Shown: one piece after another, positions 1 to 8,007 of the stretch | Layout: the number at the start of each line of letters is the position of its first letter | Position numbering within the stretch: position 1 is the stretch's first letter | NCBI GenBank assembly: GCA_002413185.1 | Contig: DHWM01000156.1 | Location: 1-10,780, forward strand | Direction: 5' to 3' | Source of the DNA: Actinobacteria bacterium UBA5182 | GTDB lineage: Bacteria; Actinomycetota; UBA4738 | Length of the DNA: 10,780 nt | Program-made: the position numbers and the translations under genes | Notes under the pieces: model-generated | Database searches by the model: none | Seen by the model: only the letters and a program-made list of their open reading frames with translations | Told to the model about the DNA's origin: nothing

Positions 1-797
1 ACCGGATGGCGGGGGAGATGGAGAACCTGGAACGCCTCCGCCGCGACCTGGTGGCGAACGTCTCGCACGAGCTCAAGACGCCGATCTCGGCGATCCGGGC
101 CCACCTCGAGAACCTCCTCGACGGCGTGGAGGAACCCAACCCGGCGGTCCTGTCGGTGATGCTCCAGCAATCCGAACGCCTGTCGCGGCTGATCGAACAG
201 CTCCTGGACCTGTCCCGCCTCGAGTCCGGCGACGTCCCGCTCGAACTCGAGCCGGTGCAGCTCGCGCCGCTGGTCGACCGCGTGGTCCGGGAGATCGAGG
301 TGACCCGCCCCGACGGCCACATCGTCGTCTCGAAGCAGATCCCGGCGGATCTCCCGGCGGTCGAGGCCGATCGCGAACGCATCCACCAGGTCCTGTTCAA
401 CCTGCTGGACAACGCGTTCCGGTTCACACCCGCCGGGGGAAGGATCACCGTGCGGGCCAGCCAGCGGGGGCATCTCTGCGAGGTCTCGGTGGAGGACACC
501 GGACCGGGGATCCCGCCCGAGCACCTGCCCTTCGTCTTCGAGCGGTTCTATCGTGTGGACCCATCGCGGTCGCGCGGGGATGGCGGAACCGGGATCGGGC
601 TGGCCATCGCGCGCTCTGTGGTCGAGGCGCACGACGGAAGGATCTGGGTGGAGAGCACGGTGGGAAAGGGGTCCGGGTTCCGGTTCGTCCTTCCCATCGT
701 TGGACCCGACCGGCCGCCGGGGAGACCGGCGCCCATGCCAGCCCGCGAGGAACGGGAGATGAGTGTGGTCGGGCATGGGATCAAGGAGGAAACGTGA
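1..797 (+). CDS. Sensor histidine kinase, C-terminal part (5' end outside window)
   Basis: The frame is open from the first bases, so the gene starts upstream; sensor, membrane and most HAMP sequence are not visible. Numbering from the ATG at 6, residues 1-18 look like the HAMP-to-kinase linker. The H-box is VSHELKTP with the phospho-acceptor His21 (codon 66-68). A dimerisation helix follows to about residue 73. The ATPase domain shows the N-box around Asn132/Asn136, the G1 box DTGPGIP (164-170), an F-box-like FVFERFYR and the G2 box GTGIGLA (194-200). After the last strand (FRFVLPI) there is a roughly 33-residue Pro/Arg/Glu-rich tail with no recognisable domain. By family knowledge it autophosphorylates on His21 and passes phosphate to a response regulator, probably encoded upstream. 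The stop TGA overlaps the next gene's GTG (GTGA), so the two genes are probably translated together. The signal sensed cannot be told from this fragment. Confidence 0.95.
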   Translation, partial: RMAGEMENLERLRRDLVANVSHELKTPISAIRAHLENLLDGVEEPNPAVLSVMLQQSERLSRLIEQLLDLSRLESGDVPLELEPVQLAPLVDRVVREIEVTRPDGHIVVSKQIPADLPAVEADRERIHQVLFNLLDNAFRFTPAGGRITVRASQRGHLCEVSVEDTGPGIPPEHLPFVFERFYRVDPSRSRGDGGTGIGLAIARSVVEAHDGRIWVESTVGKGSGFRFVLPIVGPDRPPGRPAPMPAREEREMSVVGHGIKEET

Positions 798-1243
798 AGA
801 CCGCGACGACGACGATCCAGGTGACCCCAGAGCAGCGGCTGGACTGTGTGGACCTCACCGACGATCTGCGCAGGGCGATCAAGGACTCGGGGGTCACCGA
901 CGGGTGTGCGGTCGCCTTCTGCGCCCACACCACCTGCGCGCTGCTCATCAACGAGTGGGAGGACGGCGCGCACGAGGATCTGCGCAAGCGGCTGGAGCTG
1001 CTGGTGCCGAGCGACATCTACTATGCGCACGACGACCTGGAGCGCCGAACCCAGAACCTGCAGGAGAGCCACGAACGGGCGAACGGCCAGTCGCACGTGA
1101 TGCAGATGGTGCTCGGTTCGACCTCACACGCCATCCCCGTCGGGGCGGGGGAGCCCCTGTTCGGCCAGTGGCAGCGCCTGCTCCTCCTCGAGCTCGACGA
1201 GCCGAAGGAACGAAGCGTGGTATTCCACGTGTTCGGCGAGTGA
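794..1243 (+). CDS. yjbQ: YjbQ/UPF0047 family protein (secondary thiamine-phosphate synthase enzyme)
   Basis: The protein has 149 residues, normal for this compact single-domain family. Seen in the sequence: the [14 protein letters not shown] block (44-57), which matches the family's conserved HTT.a..iNE..dg region, the [20 protein letters not shown] block (97-116) and the closing [15 protein letters not shown] stretch (124-138). His45, His101 and His112 are candidate ligand residues. The start is GTG at 794, preceded by a good Shine-Dalgarno AAGGAGG at 783-789, and it overlaps the kinase stop. Members are called thiamine-phosphate synthase-like because E. coli YjbQ shows weak activity of that kind when overproduced; the physiological role is not established, so the product name should not be read as a proven pathway step. 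No thiamine genes are nearby. Family assignment is firm, function is not. Confidence 0.93.
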   Translation: MKTATTTIQVTPEQRLDCVDLTDDLRRAIKDSGVTDGCAVAFCAHTTCALLINEWEDGAHEDLRKRLELLVPSDIYYAHDDLERRTQNLQESHERANGQSHVMQMVLGSTSHAIPVGAGEPLFGQWQRLLLLELDEPKERSVVFHVFGE

Positions 1244-1293
1244 AGGCTCCCGGAGGGGCCGTGCTCGCCCCAACCGTAGACTGGAAGACAGAG

Positions 1294-2394
1294 ATGTTGG
1301 CGAACCGTCGGAAGACCAGGCAGATCCGCGTCGGCACCGTCACGGTAGGCGGCGACGCGCCGATCCGGGTGCAGTCGATGTGCACCACCAAGACGGCCGA
1401 CGTCAACGCGACGCTCCAGCAGATGGCCGCGCTGGTGGCGACGGGCTGTGAGATCGTGCGGGTGGCCGTACCCCACTGGGAGGACGCCGAAGCCCTCAAG
1501 CCGATCGTCCAGCACGCCACGATGCCGGTGATCGCCGACATCCACTTCCAGTGGAAGTACGCCATGGCCGCGCTGGAGGCCGGCATCCACGGACTTCGCA
1601 TCAACCCCGGCAACATCAAGTATCAGGACAAGGTCCGGTTGATCGCCCGGGAGGCTTCGGCTCGCGGGGTACCGATCCGAATCGGCGTCAACGCGGGTTC
1701 CCTGGAGAAGGACCTGCTGGCGAAGCACGGCGCGCCGACGCCGAAGGCGCTGGTCGAGAGCGCACTGAACGAGGTCCGCATCCTGGAGGACGAGGACTTC
1801 TTCGACATCAAGATCTCGGTGAAGCACTCCAGTGCGCGGGTGATGATCGAGGCGTATCGCCAGCTCGCCGAGAAGTGCGACTACCCCTTGCACCTGGGGG
1901 TGACCGAGGCCGGTCCGATGCCCATGGGCGGGGTGAAGTCCGCCGTGGGGATCGGAACGCTCCTGGCCGAAGGGATCGGCGACACCATCCGCGTGTCGCT
2001 GACCGATGATCCGGTGGAGGAGGTCAAGGTCGGCAACACCATTCTTCAGGCCCTGGGCCTGAAGAAGCGCGGCCTCGACCTGGTGGCCTGCCCGTCCTGC
2101 GGCCGGGCCGAGGTCGACGTGCTGGGGCTGACCAAGCAGGTCAACGAAGCCTTGGAGAAGGAGGGCCTGAAGGCCCCGATCCGGGTGGCCGTCATGGGCT
2201 GCGTCGTGAACGGTCCCGGCGAGGCTCGAGAGGCGGACCTCGGCATCGCCGCAGGAAAGGGCTTCGGCCACCTCATCGTCCGGGGCGAGGTTCGGGGCAG
2301 GGTTCCCGAGTCCAAGTTCGTCGAGGTCCTGGTGGCCGAGGCTCGCAAGATGGCCGCGGAGAAGGAGCTCGAGGCCGCCACCGCGGGGGAGTAG
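1294..2394 (+). CDS. ispG: 4-hydroxy-3-methylbut-2-en-1-yl diphosphate synthase (IspG/GcpE)
   Basis: This [4Fe-4S] enzyme reductively converts 2-C-methyl-D-erythritol 2,4-cyclodiphosphate to HMBPP, the penultimate step of the non-mevalonate isoprenoid pathway, in the cytosol. The protein has 366 residues, usual for the short bacterial form without the plant insert. Visible are the N-terminal [20 protein letters not shown] and VQSMCTTKT, the TIM-barrel signatures [24 protein letters not shown] and HLGVTEAG, and the iron-sulfur domain with CPSC (Cys266, Cys269), Cys303 in [11 protein letters not shown], and Glu310 as the expected fourth ligand. The start is chosen as ATG 1294 because family similarity begins within a few residues and GGAAG lies at 1283-1287. 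A GTG at 1261 with GGAGGGG at 1252-1258 would add 11 residues and cannot be excluded. A TANNNT box (TAGACT, 1277-1282) precedes the ATG but lacks a clear -35. dxr and rip, which often precede ispG, are replaced here by the kinase and yjbQ. Confidence 0.97.
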   Translation: MLANRRKTRQIRVGTVTVGGDAPIRVQSMCTTKTADVNATLQQMAALVATGCEIVRVAVPHWEDAEALKPIVQHATMPVIADIHFQWKYAMAALEAGIHGLRINPGNIKYQDKVRLIAREASARGVPIRIGVNAGSLEKDLLAKHGAPTPKALVESALNEVRILEDEDFFDIKISVKHSSARVMIEAYRQLAEKCDYPLHLGVTEAGPMPMGGVKSAVGIGTLLAEGIGDTIRVSLTDDPVEEVKVGNTILQALGLKKRGLDLVACPSCGRAEVDVLGLTKQVNEALEKEGLKAPIRVAVMGCVVNGPGEAREADLGIAAGKGFGHLIVRGEVRGRVPESKFVEVLVAEARKMAAEKELEAATAGE

Positions 2395-2413
2395 GTTCTC
2401 CGCTGCGGCTTGC

Positions 2414-3321
2414 TCACCTCACCCAGAGCTGGTCGAGCAGCACACCCCACGCGGGGTTGTACACGTAGTTCCCCATGCGCCGCGACACCGTTCCGTCGGA
2501 CGAATTCGCTGCCCAGATCGAACCGAACCCACCCACGATCCCATCGGGTCCCGTTCCGATCGGGATGCTCCGGGTGACCCGCTCGGAGCTCAGGTCGATC
2601 AGTCCCACCGCGTTGGCCTCGATCCGGCGAGCCCGAGCCCTTCCGGTTGAGCAGGATCGGGGTGAGCGCCGCCGCCAGCACCACGAAGGCCGCCGCGCCG
2701 GCCACGATCGGCCGCCGGCGGAGACGGGCCCGGATCGTGTTCGGCCTCGGCGGCGGCGATGACTTCGGAGCGAGCGCCGCGAGCCGCTCCGCGGGGTCGT
2801 CTCGCTCTGGGGCCACCCGGACGACCCGGACTGGCTCCGCGATCCCCTTGAGGCTCAGCGAGCCGCGGTCGGTGTAGACGACGCCGTCGATCCTGCGGGC
2901 CAGGTGGACCACCTCCTGGCTCGCCAGTACCTCGCCCGGGCCCGCCTGCCCGCACAGTCGAGCCGCCAGGTTGAGAGCGCCACCGCGATACCCGCCTTCG
3001 ACGGGTACGGCCTCCCCTGCGTCGAGGCCGATCCCCACACGGAGGGGCACCGCAGGGTCCTCGACGGTCTGCTCGACGAACCGTTGCTGCAAGTTCGAGG
3101 GATGCCCGGATGGCCTGGCGCGGAGAGCCGAACACGGCCAGGGCCTCGTCTCCCCGCAGTTCGATGACCGAGTCCCCCAGGGCCTCGACGCCCTCCCGGG
3201 CGATCCGGGCGAACGTCGAGGCGAGCTTGGCCGCGGCCTCGTCACCCCGTTCCTGGGTGAAGACGGTGTACCCGCGGACGTCGGCGATGAGAAACGTTTT
3301 GATCTCGGCCGCAACGTCCAT
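2414..3321 (-). pseudogene. Broken class III adenylate/guanylate cyclase with membrane segment and propeller remnant
   Basis: Coding similarity runs on the minus strand through three frames. Frame one starts at ATG 3321 and gives MDVAAEIKTFLIADVRGYT..., with the metal-binding Asp14 and the second Asp in ELRGDEALAVF, up to ASLEL near 3092. It continues one base later as QQRFVEQT...PLRVGIGLDAGEAV..., then GGALNLAARL, whose Asn and Arg fit the catalytic pair of class III cyclases. A hydrophobic helix (IVAGAAAFVVLAAALTPILL, about 2650-2710) follows. Near 2626 the frame shifts by one base again, giving IEANAVGLIDLSSERVTRSI and GTGPDGIVGGFGSIWAANSS, a first blade of a YVTN/NHL-like propeller. Right after DGTVSR comes an unrelated 20-residue end (MGNYVYNPAWGVLLDQLWVR) and TGA. 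Intact relatives, by family knowledge, make cAMP or cGMP and carry large C-terminal extracytoplasmic domains; here almost all of that is missing. Both shifts equal one extra base, so assembly error is possible, but the missing propeller is not explained that way. Confidence 0.85.
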
Positions 3322-3480
3322 GTGGGACTGGGCTCTTTCTCGGGCACGGTCGCTCTCGCCGGGCCTTCTGTCGGTTCATCCGTCGGGGCGTTCCGGTGCA
3401 GTATGGGGGGCAGGTGCCGCCAGACCACACACGGCTAGGGTGGTCGGATCCACACCGTCAGTGGTACCAGCCACGTCGTC
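3322..3480. other. Divergent intergenic region between the cyclase remnant and the acetyltransferase
   Basis: This 159-bp gap separates two divergently oriented reading frames. All frames are fairly open because of GC content, but none shows recognisable protein similarity. On the plus strand TAGGGT (3436-3441) is a possible -10 box for the acetyltransferase. On the minus strand CATACT (complement of 3400-3405) is a weak possible -10 box for the cyclase, without a clear -35. There is no strong hairpin or T-run. Confidence 0.4.
3436..3441 (+). promoter_or_regulatory. Possible -10 box upstream of the acetyltransferase
   Basis: TAGGGT fits the TANNNT actinobacterial -10 pattern. It lies exactly six bases before the in-frame codon ATC at 3448, the same spacing seen before the starts of the DinB gene and the 94-residue gene. 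No convincing -35 hexamer is visible 16-18 bp upstream, so this is weak alone. Confidence 0.3.
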
Positions 3481-3981
3481 CTGGAAACGCCCAGGCTGTT
3501 CCTGCGCGAGCTGGCGCCCCACGACGTCGACGGCCTGTTCGAGATCCTGGGCGACCCGGAGACCATGCGGTATTACCCGCACCCGTACTCGCGAGAGGAG
3601 GTGGCCCGGTGGATCGAACGCAACCGCGAGCGCTACGCTTCGCACGGATTCGGGTTGTGGGCGTTGATCCTCAGGGAGAAAGGCGAGTTCGTGGGTGATT
3701 GCGGGCTGACGTACCAGCACGTGGACGGCGTGGACGAGCTGGAGGTGGGCTACCACGTCAACAAGGAACTGTGGCGCCGGGGGCTCGCCACCGAGGCCGC
3801 CCGGGCGTGCCGCGACCATGCCTTCGACGCGTTGGGATTCGATCGACTCATCGCACTGGTCCGGGCCGAGAACGAACCGTCCTCGGCCGTGGCCACGAAG
3901 CTCGGGATGCACGTGGAGAAGGAGACGATGCGGGGGGAGCTTCGGCACTTCGTCTTCGCCATGACCCCTGGGGATCGGTGA
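3481..3981 (+). CDS. GNAT family N-acetyltransferase (RimJ/RimL type), start codon unclear
   Basis: It transfers an acetyl group from acetyl-CoA to an amine, probably a protein N-terminus or small molecule; the substrate cannot be read from sequence. Seen: the N-terminal strand and helix LETPRLFLRELAPHDVDGLF (from 3481), DPETMRYYPHPYSREEV, the central strand ELEVGYHV, the acetyl-CoA pyrophosphate loop RRGLATEA (about 3775-3798), and the closing FDRLIALVRAENEPS and A.KLGM motifs. The first ATG (3565) would remove the first strand and helix that the family needs. Similarity reaches back to at least 3481, yet between the upstream stop TAG (3436-3438) and 3565 there is no in-frame ATG, GTG or TTG. 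The boundary given uses CTG 3481 as the start of similarity; ATC 3448 behind a TANNNT box, or a lost base near 3440-3480, are alternatives. The stop lies 12 bases before the next gene, suggesting co-transcription. Mycobacterium also has a GNAT gene beside ispG, as I recall. Confidence 0.85.
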   Translation: METPRLFLRELAPHDVDGLFEILGDPETMRYYPHPYSREEVARWIERNRERYASHGFGLWALILREKGEFVGDCGLTYQHVDGVDELEVGYHVNKELWRRGLATEAARACRDHAFDALGFDRLIALVRAENEPSSAVATKLGMHVEKETMRGELRHFVFAMTPGDR

Positions 3982-3993
3982 GGAGGGGACGCC

Positions 3994-5252
<1,259 letters not shown>

Positions 5253-5256
<4 letters not shown>

Positions 5257-5792
5257 GCGACGGGCGCCCCGGCATTCACATCGTGGACCCACCGGCAGGC
5301 AGGGTCGATCCGCCCTACACGGACGGAGAGCGCGACGCGCTCATCGCGTGGCTCGAGTACCACCGCGCCACCGTGCTGTGGAAAGTCAAGGGGCTCTCCG
5401 ACGATGACCTGCGGCGGCCGATGGTGCCCTCCGGCCTGTCGCTCCTGGGCGTGGTGAAGCACCTCGCGTACGTGGAGCGAAACTGGTTCTGGGTGCGGTT
5501 CCTCGGTCGGGACCGAGGTCCGGTTCCGTGGACCGACGCGGACCCCGACGCAGACTTCCGGATCGAGCCCGAGGAGACGGTGGAGGAGGTGCTCGAGTTC
5601 TACCGAACCGAATGCGAACGTAGCCGGGAAGCGATCCGAGAAGCCTCGCCCGACGACGAGGCCCGCAGCCCGGGCAAGAACGAGGGCCTCACCCTGCGCT
5701 GGATCCTCCTGCACATGGTCGAGGAGACCGCGCGGCACAACGGACACCTCGACATCCTGCGGGAGCAGATCGACGGCGCCGTGGGCGACTGA
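5253..5792 (+). CDS. DUF664 / DinB superfamily protein
   Basis: This 179-residue protein fits the DUF664 branch of the DinB four-helix-bundle superfamily, whose members bind a metal with three His and in Actinomycetota include thiol-dependent (mycothiol) S-transferases. Visible: YTDGERDALIAWLEYHR (22-38), the motif GVVKHLAYVERNWFW with His70, and the C-terminal LLHMVEETARHNGHLDILRE with His154, His162 and His165. His70, His162 and His165 are the likeliest metal ligands. The start is ATG 5253, chosen because ATGA overlaps the methyltransferase stop and because the reading frame upstream lies inside that gene and looks like shadow. There is no Shine-Dalgarno of note; a TANNNT box sits six bases before the ATG. 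The substrate is unknown. Association with lipid modification is only by position. Confidence 0.88.
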
Positions 5793-5799
5793 TGACGCC

Positions 5800-5827
5800 C
5801 TGACCGATCCGTCCGGTCCCGTATCCT
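5800..5827 (+). promoter_or_regulatory. Probable proS promoter
   Basis: CTGACC (5800-5805) resembles a TTGACA -35 box and TATCCT (5822-5827) a TATAAT -10 box, separated by 16 bp. Start of transcription would fall near 5834-5838, giving a leader of only zero to four bases before the ATG at 5838, which agrees with the lack of a Shine-Dalgarno there. A short inverted repeat (GACCG 5802-5806, CGGTC 5814-5818) lies in the same stretch. Confidence 0.55.
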
Positions 5828-5837
5828 GAACCGAACC

Positions 5838-7547
5838 ATGCGCGCTTCGAAGCTCTTCGCCCGTACCCTCAGGGAGGCTCCCGCCGAAGCGGAGGTGGCA
5901 TCTCACCAGCTGCTGCTCAGGGCCGCCTACATCCGCAAGCTCATGGCCGGCGTGTACACGTGGCTCCCACTCGGGCTCCGGACCCTTCGGAGGGTCGAGG
6001 CGATCATCCGCGAGGAGATGGACGCATCGGGGGCCCAGGAGCTCCGGATGCCCATCGTCCTCCCGGCGGAGCCGTGGAAGATCACCGGGCGGTGGCAGAC
6101 CTACGGCCAGGAGATGTTCAAGCTGAAGGACCGGCACGACCGCGAGCTCGGCCTCGGTCCTACCCAGGAAGAGGTGGTCACCCCCCTGGTGGCGGGGGAG
6201 TTCGGCAGCTACCGCGACCTCCCGGTGAACCTGTACCAGATCGAGTGGAAGTACCGGGACGAGCTCCGTCCGAGATTCGGCCTCCTGCGTGGACGGGAGT
6301 TCCTGATGAAGGACGCCTATTCGTTCGACCGGGACGTCGATGGCCTGCGGTCGTCGTACCGGACGATGTTCGAGGCGTACGAGCGCGTGTTCGGCCGGTG
6401 CGGCCTGGACTACCGGATCGTGGAAGCCGATCCCGGCTCCATCGGTGGAGACGTCAACCACGAGTTCATGGCCCTGGCGGCGGTCGGTGAGGACCTGTTC
6501 GTGTCGTGCGAGAACGGCGACTATGCGGCGGACGTCGAGGCTGCCCAGGCCAGCACGCCTGAACCCGCCCCGCCGGGCGACCGGGAAGAGATGGTGGAGA
6601 TCTTCACGCCCGGCCGGCCCGGGATCCAGGACGTCGCGGAGCTGCTGGGCCGCCCCGCACCGGACCTGCTGAAGTGCATGCTGTACGACGCCGGAGGCCG
6701 AACGGTGGCCGTCCTCGTTCCGGGCGACCGGGAGGTCAACCAGAACAAGGTGGCCCGGGCACTGTGGCCGGCGCCGGTGAGGCTGTTCGACGACGCCGAT
6801 TTCGCTGCGCACGGCTTCGTCAAGGGCTACGTCGGGCCGCAGAAGATGTCCGAGGACGCGCTGGTCCTGGCGGACCGGTCCGTCAGGGGCGGGGCGAACT
6901 GGGTGACCGGTGCCAACCGCATCGATCACCACGTCACCGGCGCCAACGTCGAGCGCGATTTCCGGGTGGACCGGTGGGAGGACGTGATGCGTGTCAACGA
7001 GGGCGACTCCTGCCCCAGGTGCGGGGGGCGCCTGCACATCGGCCGGTCCATCGTGGTCGGGCACATCTACCAGCTGGGGACGCGGTACTCGAAGCCGCTG
7101 AAGGCGACGTTCGTGGACGAAGACGGAACCGAACAGCCTTACCAGATGGGGTGCTACGGCATCGGCCTCTCCCGGATCGTGGCGGCGGCGGCCGAGCAGT
7201 TCAACGACGAGGCCGGGCTGAGGTGGCCGAAGGCGCTGGCACCGTACGACGCCGTGGTCATCCCGACGAACATGGACCAGGCCGCTGTGGTTGAGACCGC
7301 CGAGCGTCTGTATGGGGAGCTGGCCGAGCTGGACATCGACGCGGTCATCGACGATCGGGAGGTCACGGCGGGCGTCAAGTTCGCCGACGCCGACCTCATC
7401 GGCTACCCGGTCCAGATCGTGGTGGGCAAGCGCTCGCTGCAGTCGGGAACAGCGGACCTCAAGGTTCGGTCGACGGGCCAGAGGAGTCACGCCCCCCTGG
7501 CCCAGGCTGCCCGGGCAGCGGTGGACCTCCTGGCCGGGGCACCGTGA
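5838..7547 (+). CDS. proS: Proline--tRNA ligase (ProRS), bacterial type with editing domain
   Basis: It charges tRNA-Pro with proline in the cytosol and hydrolyses mischarged Ala-tRNA-Pro. The protein has 569 residues, typical of the long bacterial (E. coli-like) form. Domain order: N-terminal class II catalytic part with GVYTWLPLGLRTLRRVE (38-54) and GPTQEEVVTPL (107-117); motif 2 YRDELRPRFGLLRGREF (139-155) followed by MKDAYSF; an inserted YbaK-like editing domain (about 224-405) containing Lys279 in DLLKC, the position of the known editing lysine, and a CPRCGG pair (392-397); then GTRYSKP (414-420), motif 3 GCYGIGLSRIVAA (438-450) and an anticodon-binding domain (about 468-565) with IDDREVTAGVKFADADLIG. 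All expected catalytic and editing elements are present. The start is ATG 5838; no Shine-Dalgarno is seen, and a promoter 10 bases upstream suggests a near-leaderless mRNA. The downstream 94-residue gene seems to have its own promoter. Confidence 0.98.
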   Translation: MRASKLFARTLREAPAEAEVASHQLLLRAAYIRKLMAGVYTWLPLGLRTLRRVEAIIREEMDASGAQELRMPIVLPAEPWKITGRWQTYGQEMFKLKDRHDRELGLGPTQEEVVTPLVAGEFGSYRDLPVNLYQIEWKYRDELRPRFGLLRGREFLMKDAYSFDRDVDGLRSSYRTMFEAYERVFGRCGLDYRIVEADPGSIGGDVNHEFMALAAVGEDLFVSCENGDYAADVEAAQASTPEPAPPGDREEMVEIFTPGRPGIQDVAELLGRPAPDLLKCMLYDAGGRTVAVLVPGDREVNQNKVARALWPAPVRLFDDADFAAHGFVKGYVGPQKMSEDALVLADRSVRGGANWVTGANRIDHHVTGANVERDFRVDRWEDVMRVNEGDSCPRCGGRLHIGRSIVVGHIYQLGTRYSKPLKATFVDEDGTEQPYQMGCYGIGLSRIVAAAAEQFNDEAGLRWPKALAPYDAVVIPTNMDQAAVVETAERLYGELAELDIDAVIDDREVTAGVKFADADLIGYPVQIVVGKRSLQSGTADLKVRSTGQRSHAPLAQAARAAVDLLAGAP

Positions 7548-7548
7548 C

Positions 7549-7577
7549 TTGATGGGCGATCCGGGAGCCCCTACGCT
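7549..7577 (+). promoter_or_regulatory. Promoter for the 94-residue gene, leaderless type
   Basis: TTGATG (7549-7554) and TACGCT (7572-7577) are separated by exactly 17 bp, the best -35/-10 pair in the window. The -10 box ends six bases before the GTG at 7584, so transcription should begin at or next to the start codon. No Shine-Dalgarno is present in the 36-bp gap after proS, which supports leaderless translation. Confidence 0.6.
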
Positions 7578-7583
7578 CGCGCC

Positions 7584-7868
7584 GTGACCAGGACCCGAAC
7601 CCCCCCGGAGCTTCGCCGGTTCGTCAAGCTGCACTCCGACGTCGAAGCCATCCTCCAGCGGTGTGGCATGGACACCTACGACCTCATCCTGGTCGACCTC
7701 GACGGTGCGTGGACCCGGTGGGTGTTCGTCTCCGAGGAGAACGCGGAGGCCGCCGCCGAGGACCTGGCCGTCCCACTCCACCACGGGTGGGACGACGACC
7801 GGATGGCGAAGCGGTTCAACAAGAACGACCCCTGGAACACCCCGCTCGGCAAGCGCCGCGGGCTCTGA
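7584..7868 (+). CDS. Small hypothetical protein, 94 residues
   Basis: I do not recognise this family with certainty. The reading frame is credible because it has the same strong codon bias as its neighbours, sits between two core genes on the same strand, and is preceded by a well-spaced promoter. The sequence has an N-terminal helix-like part (LRRFVKLHSDVEAILQRCGM, 10-29), a strand-like DLILVDLDG (33-41), WTRWVFVSEENAEAAAEDL (43-61), and a C-terminal basic end containing NDPWNTPLGKRR (81-92). It has no signal peptide, membrane segment or metal-binding cluster (one Cys). The alternation suggests a small alpha/beta cytosolic fold. The start is GTG 7584, next to the -10 box at leaderless spacing. 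Its place between proS and rimP might hint at a translation-linked role, but nothing in the sequence shows it. Confidence 0.8.
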   Translation: MTRTRTPPELRRFVKLHSDVEAILQRCGMDTYDLILVDLDGAWTRWVFVSEENAEAAAEDLAVPLHHGWDDDRMAKRFNKNDPWNTPLGKRRGL

Positions 7869-7918
7869 CCGCCTCCCGCAGCGGGGCGCTTGCGCCTTCG
7901 TGAAACCCTCAACCCCGG

Positions 7919-7927
7919 TGCTATACT
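7919..7927 (+). promoter_or_regulatory. Extended -10 promoter of the rimP-nusA-ylxR-infB operon
   Basis: TGC followed by TATACT (7922-7927) is a textbook extended -10 element and the closest match to TATAAT in the window. The -35 is weak (around 7898-7904), as is common with extended -10 promoters. Predicted transcription start is near 7934, leaving a leader of about 70 bases before rimP, in contrast to the leaderless genes just upstream. Confidence 0.6.
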
Positions 7928-7928
7928 C

Positions 7929-7950
7929 CTCTGTGCAGAACAGCACAGGG
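7929..7950. repeat. Inverted repeat over the predicted rimP transcription start
   Basis: Arms CTCTGTGC (7929-7936) and GCACAGGG (7943-7950) pair over eight positions with one G-T pair, around the six-base centre AGAACA. It starts two bases after the -10 box and spans the predicted start site, the position of a classical operator. If transcription starts at 7934 most of the left arm is not transcribed, so an RNA hairpin is less likely than a protein site or chance. Confidence 0.4.
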
Positions 7951-7958
7951 CACTGACC

Positions 7959-7987
7959 GAACGTGGGCACGCGCCCACGTTCTTTTT
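7959..7987 (+). terminator. Intrinsic terminator-like hairpin in the rimP leader (possible attenuator)
   Basis: A perfect 10-bp stem is formed by GAACGTGGGC (7959-7968) and GCCCACGTTC (7973-7982) with a four-base loop ACGC, followed directly by five T (7983-7987). It lies about 25 bases downstream of the predicted transcription start and 20 bases before the rimP ATG, so it would act on the operon's own leader. It could also end transcripts from the 94-residue gene. Because NusA affects hairpin-dependent termination and is encoded in this operon, autoregulation is a reasonable inference. Confidence 0.65.
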
Positions 7988-8007
7988 CGGTGGGGGCTGG
8001 CGAGCAG

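Noticed and set aside
763..1293. Long N-terminal extension of ispG in the same frame
   Set aside because: It overlaps yjbQ entirely, has a random Arg/Gly/Pro composition, and IspG similarity begins only near 1294.
1261..1293. GTG at 1261 as the ispG start
   Set aside because: It has a fair ribosome site but adds 11 residues without family similarity. It is kept as an alternative only.
2046..2600. Minus-strand frame running from the cyclase remnant into ispG
   Set aside because: Beyond the second frameshift the residues lose all similarity, and below 2400 the frame is antisense to ispG.
2600..3100. Programmed ribosomal frameshifting to join the cyclase pieces
   Set aside because: There is no slippery heptamer, long homopolymer or following structure at either shift, and the missing propeller and changed C-terminus indicate decay.
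7885..7896. Small hairpin GGCGC/GCGCC after the 94-residue gene as a terminator
   Set aside because: Only about four or five base pairs with a two-base loop and no T-run, so it is likely chance in GC-rich DNA.
7963..8007. Earlier GTG start for rimP
   Set aside because: The GTG at 7963 lies within the left arm of the terminator-like stem, and its extra residues do not resemble RimP. ATG 8008 or 8023 is more likely.
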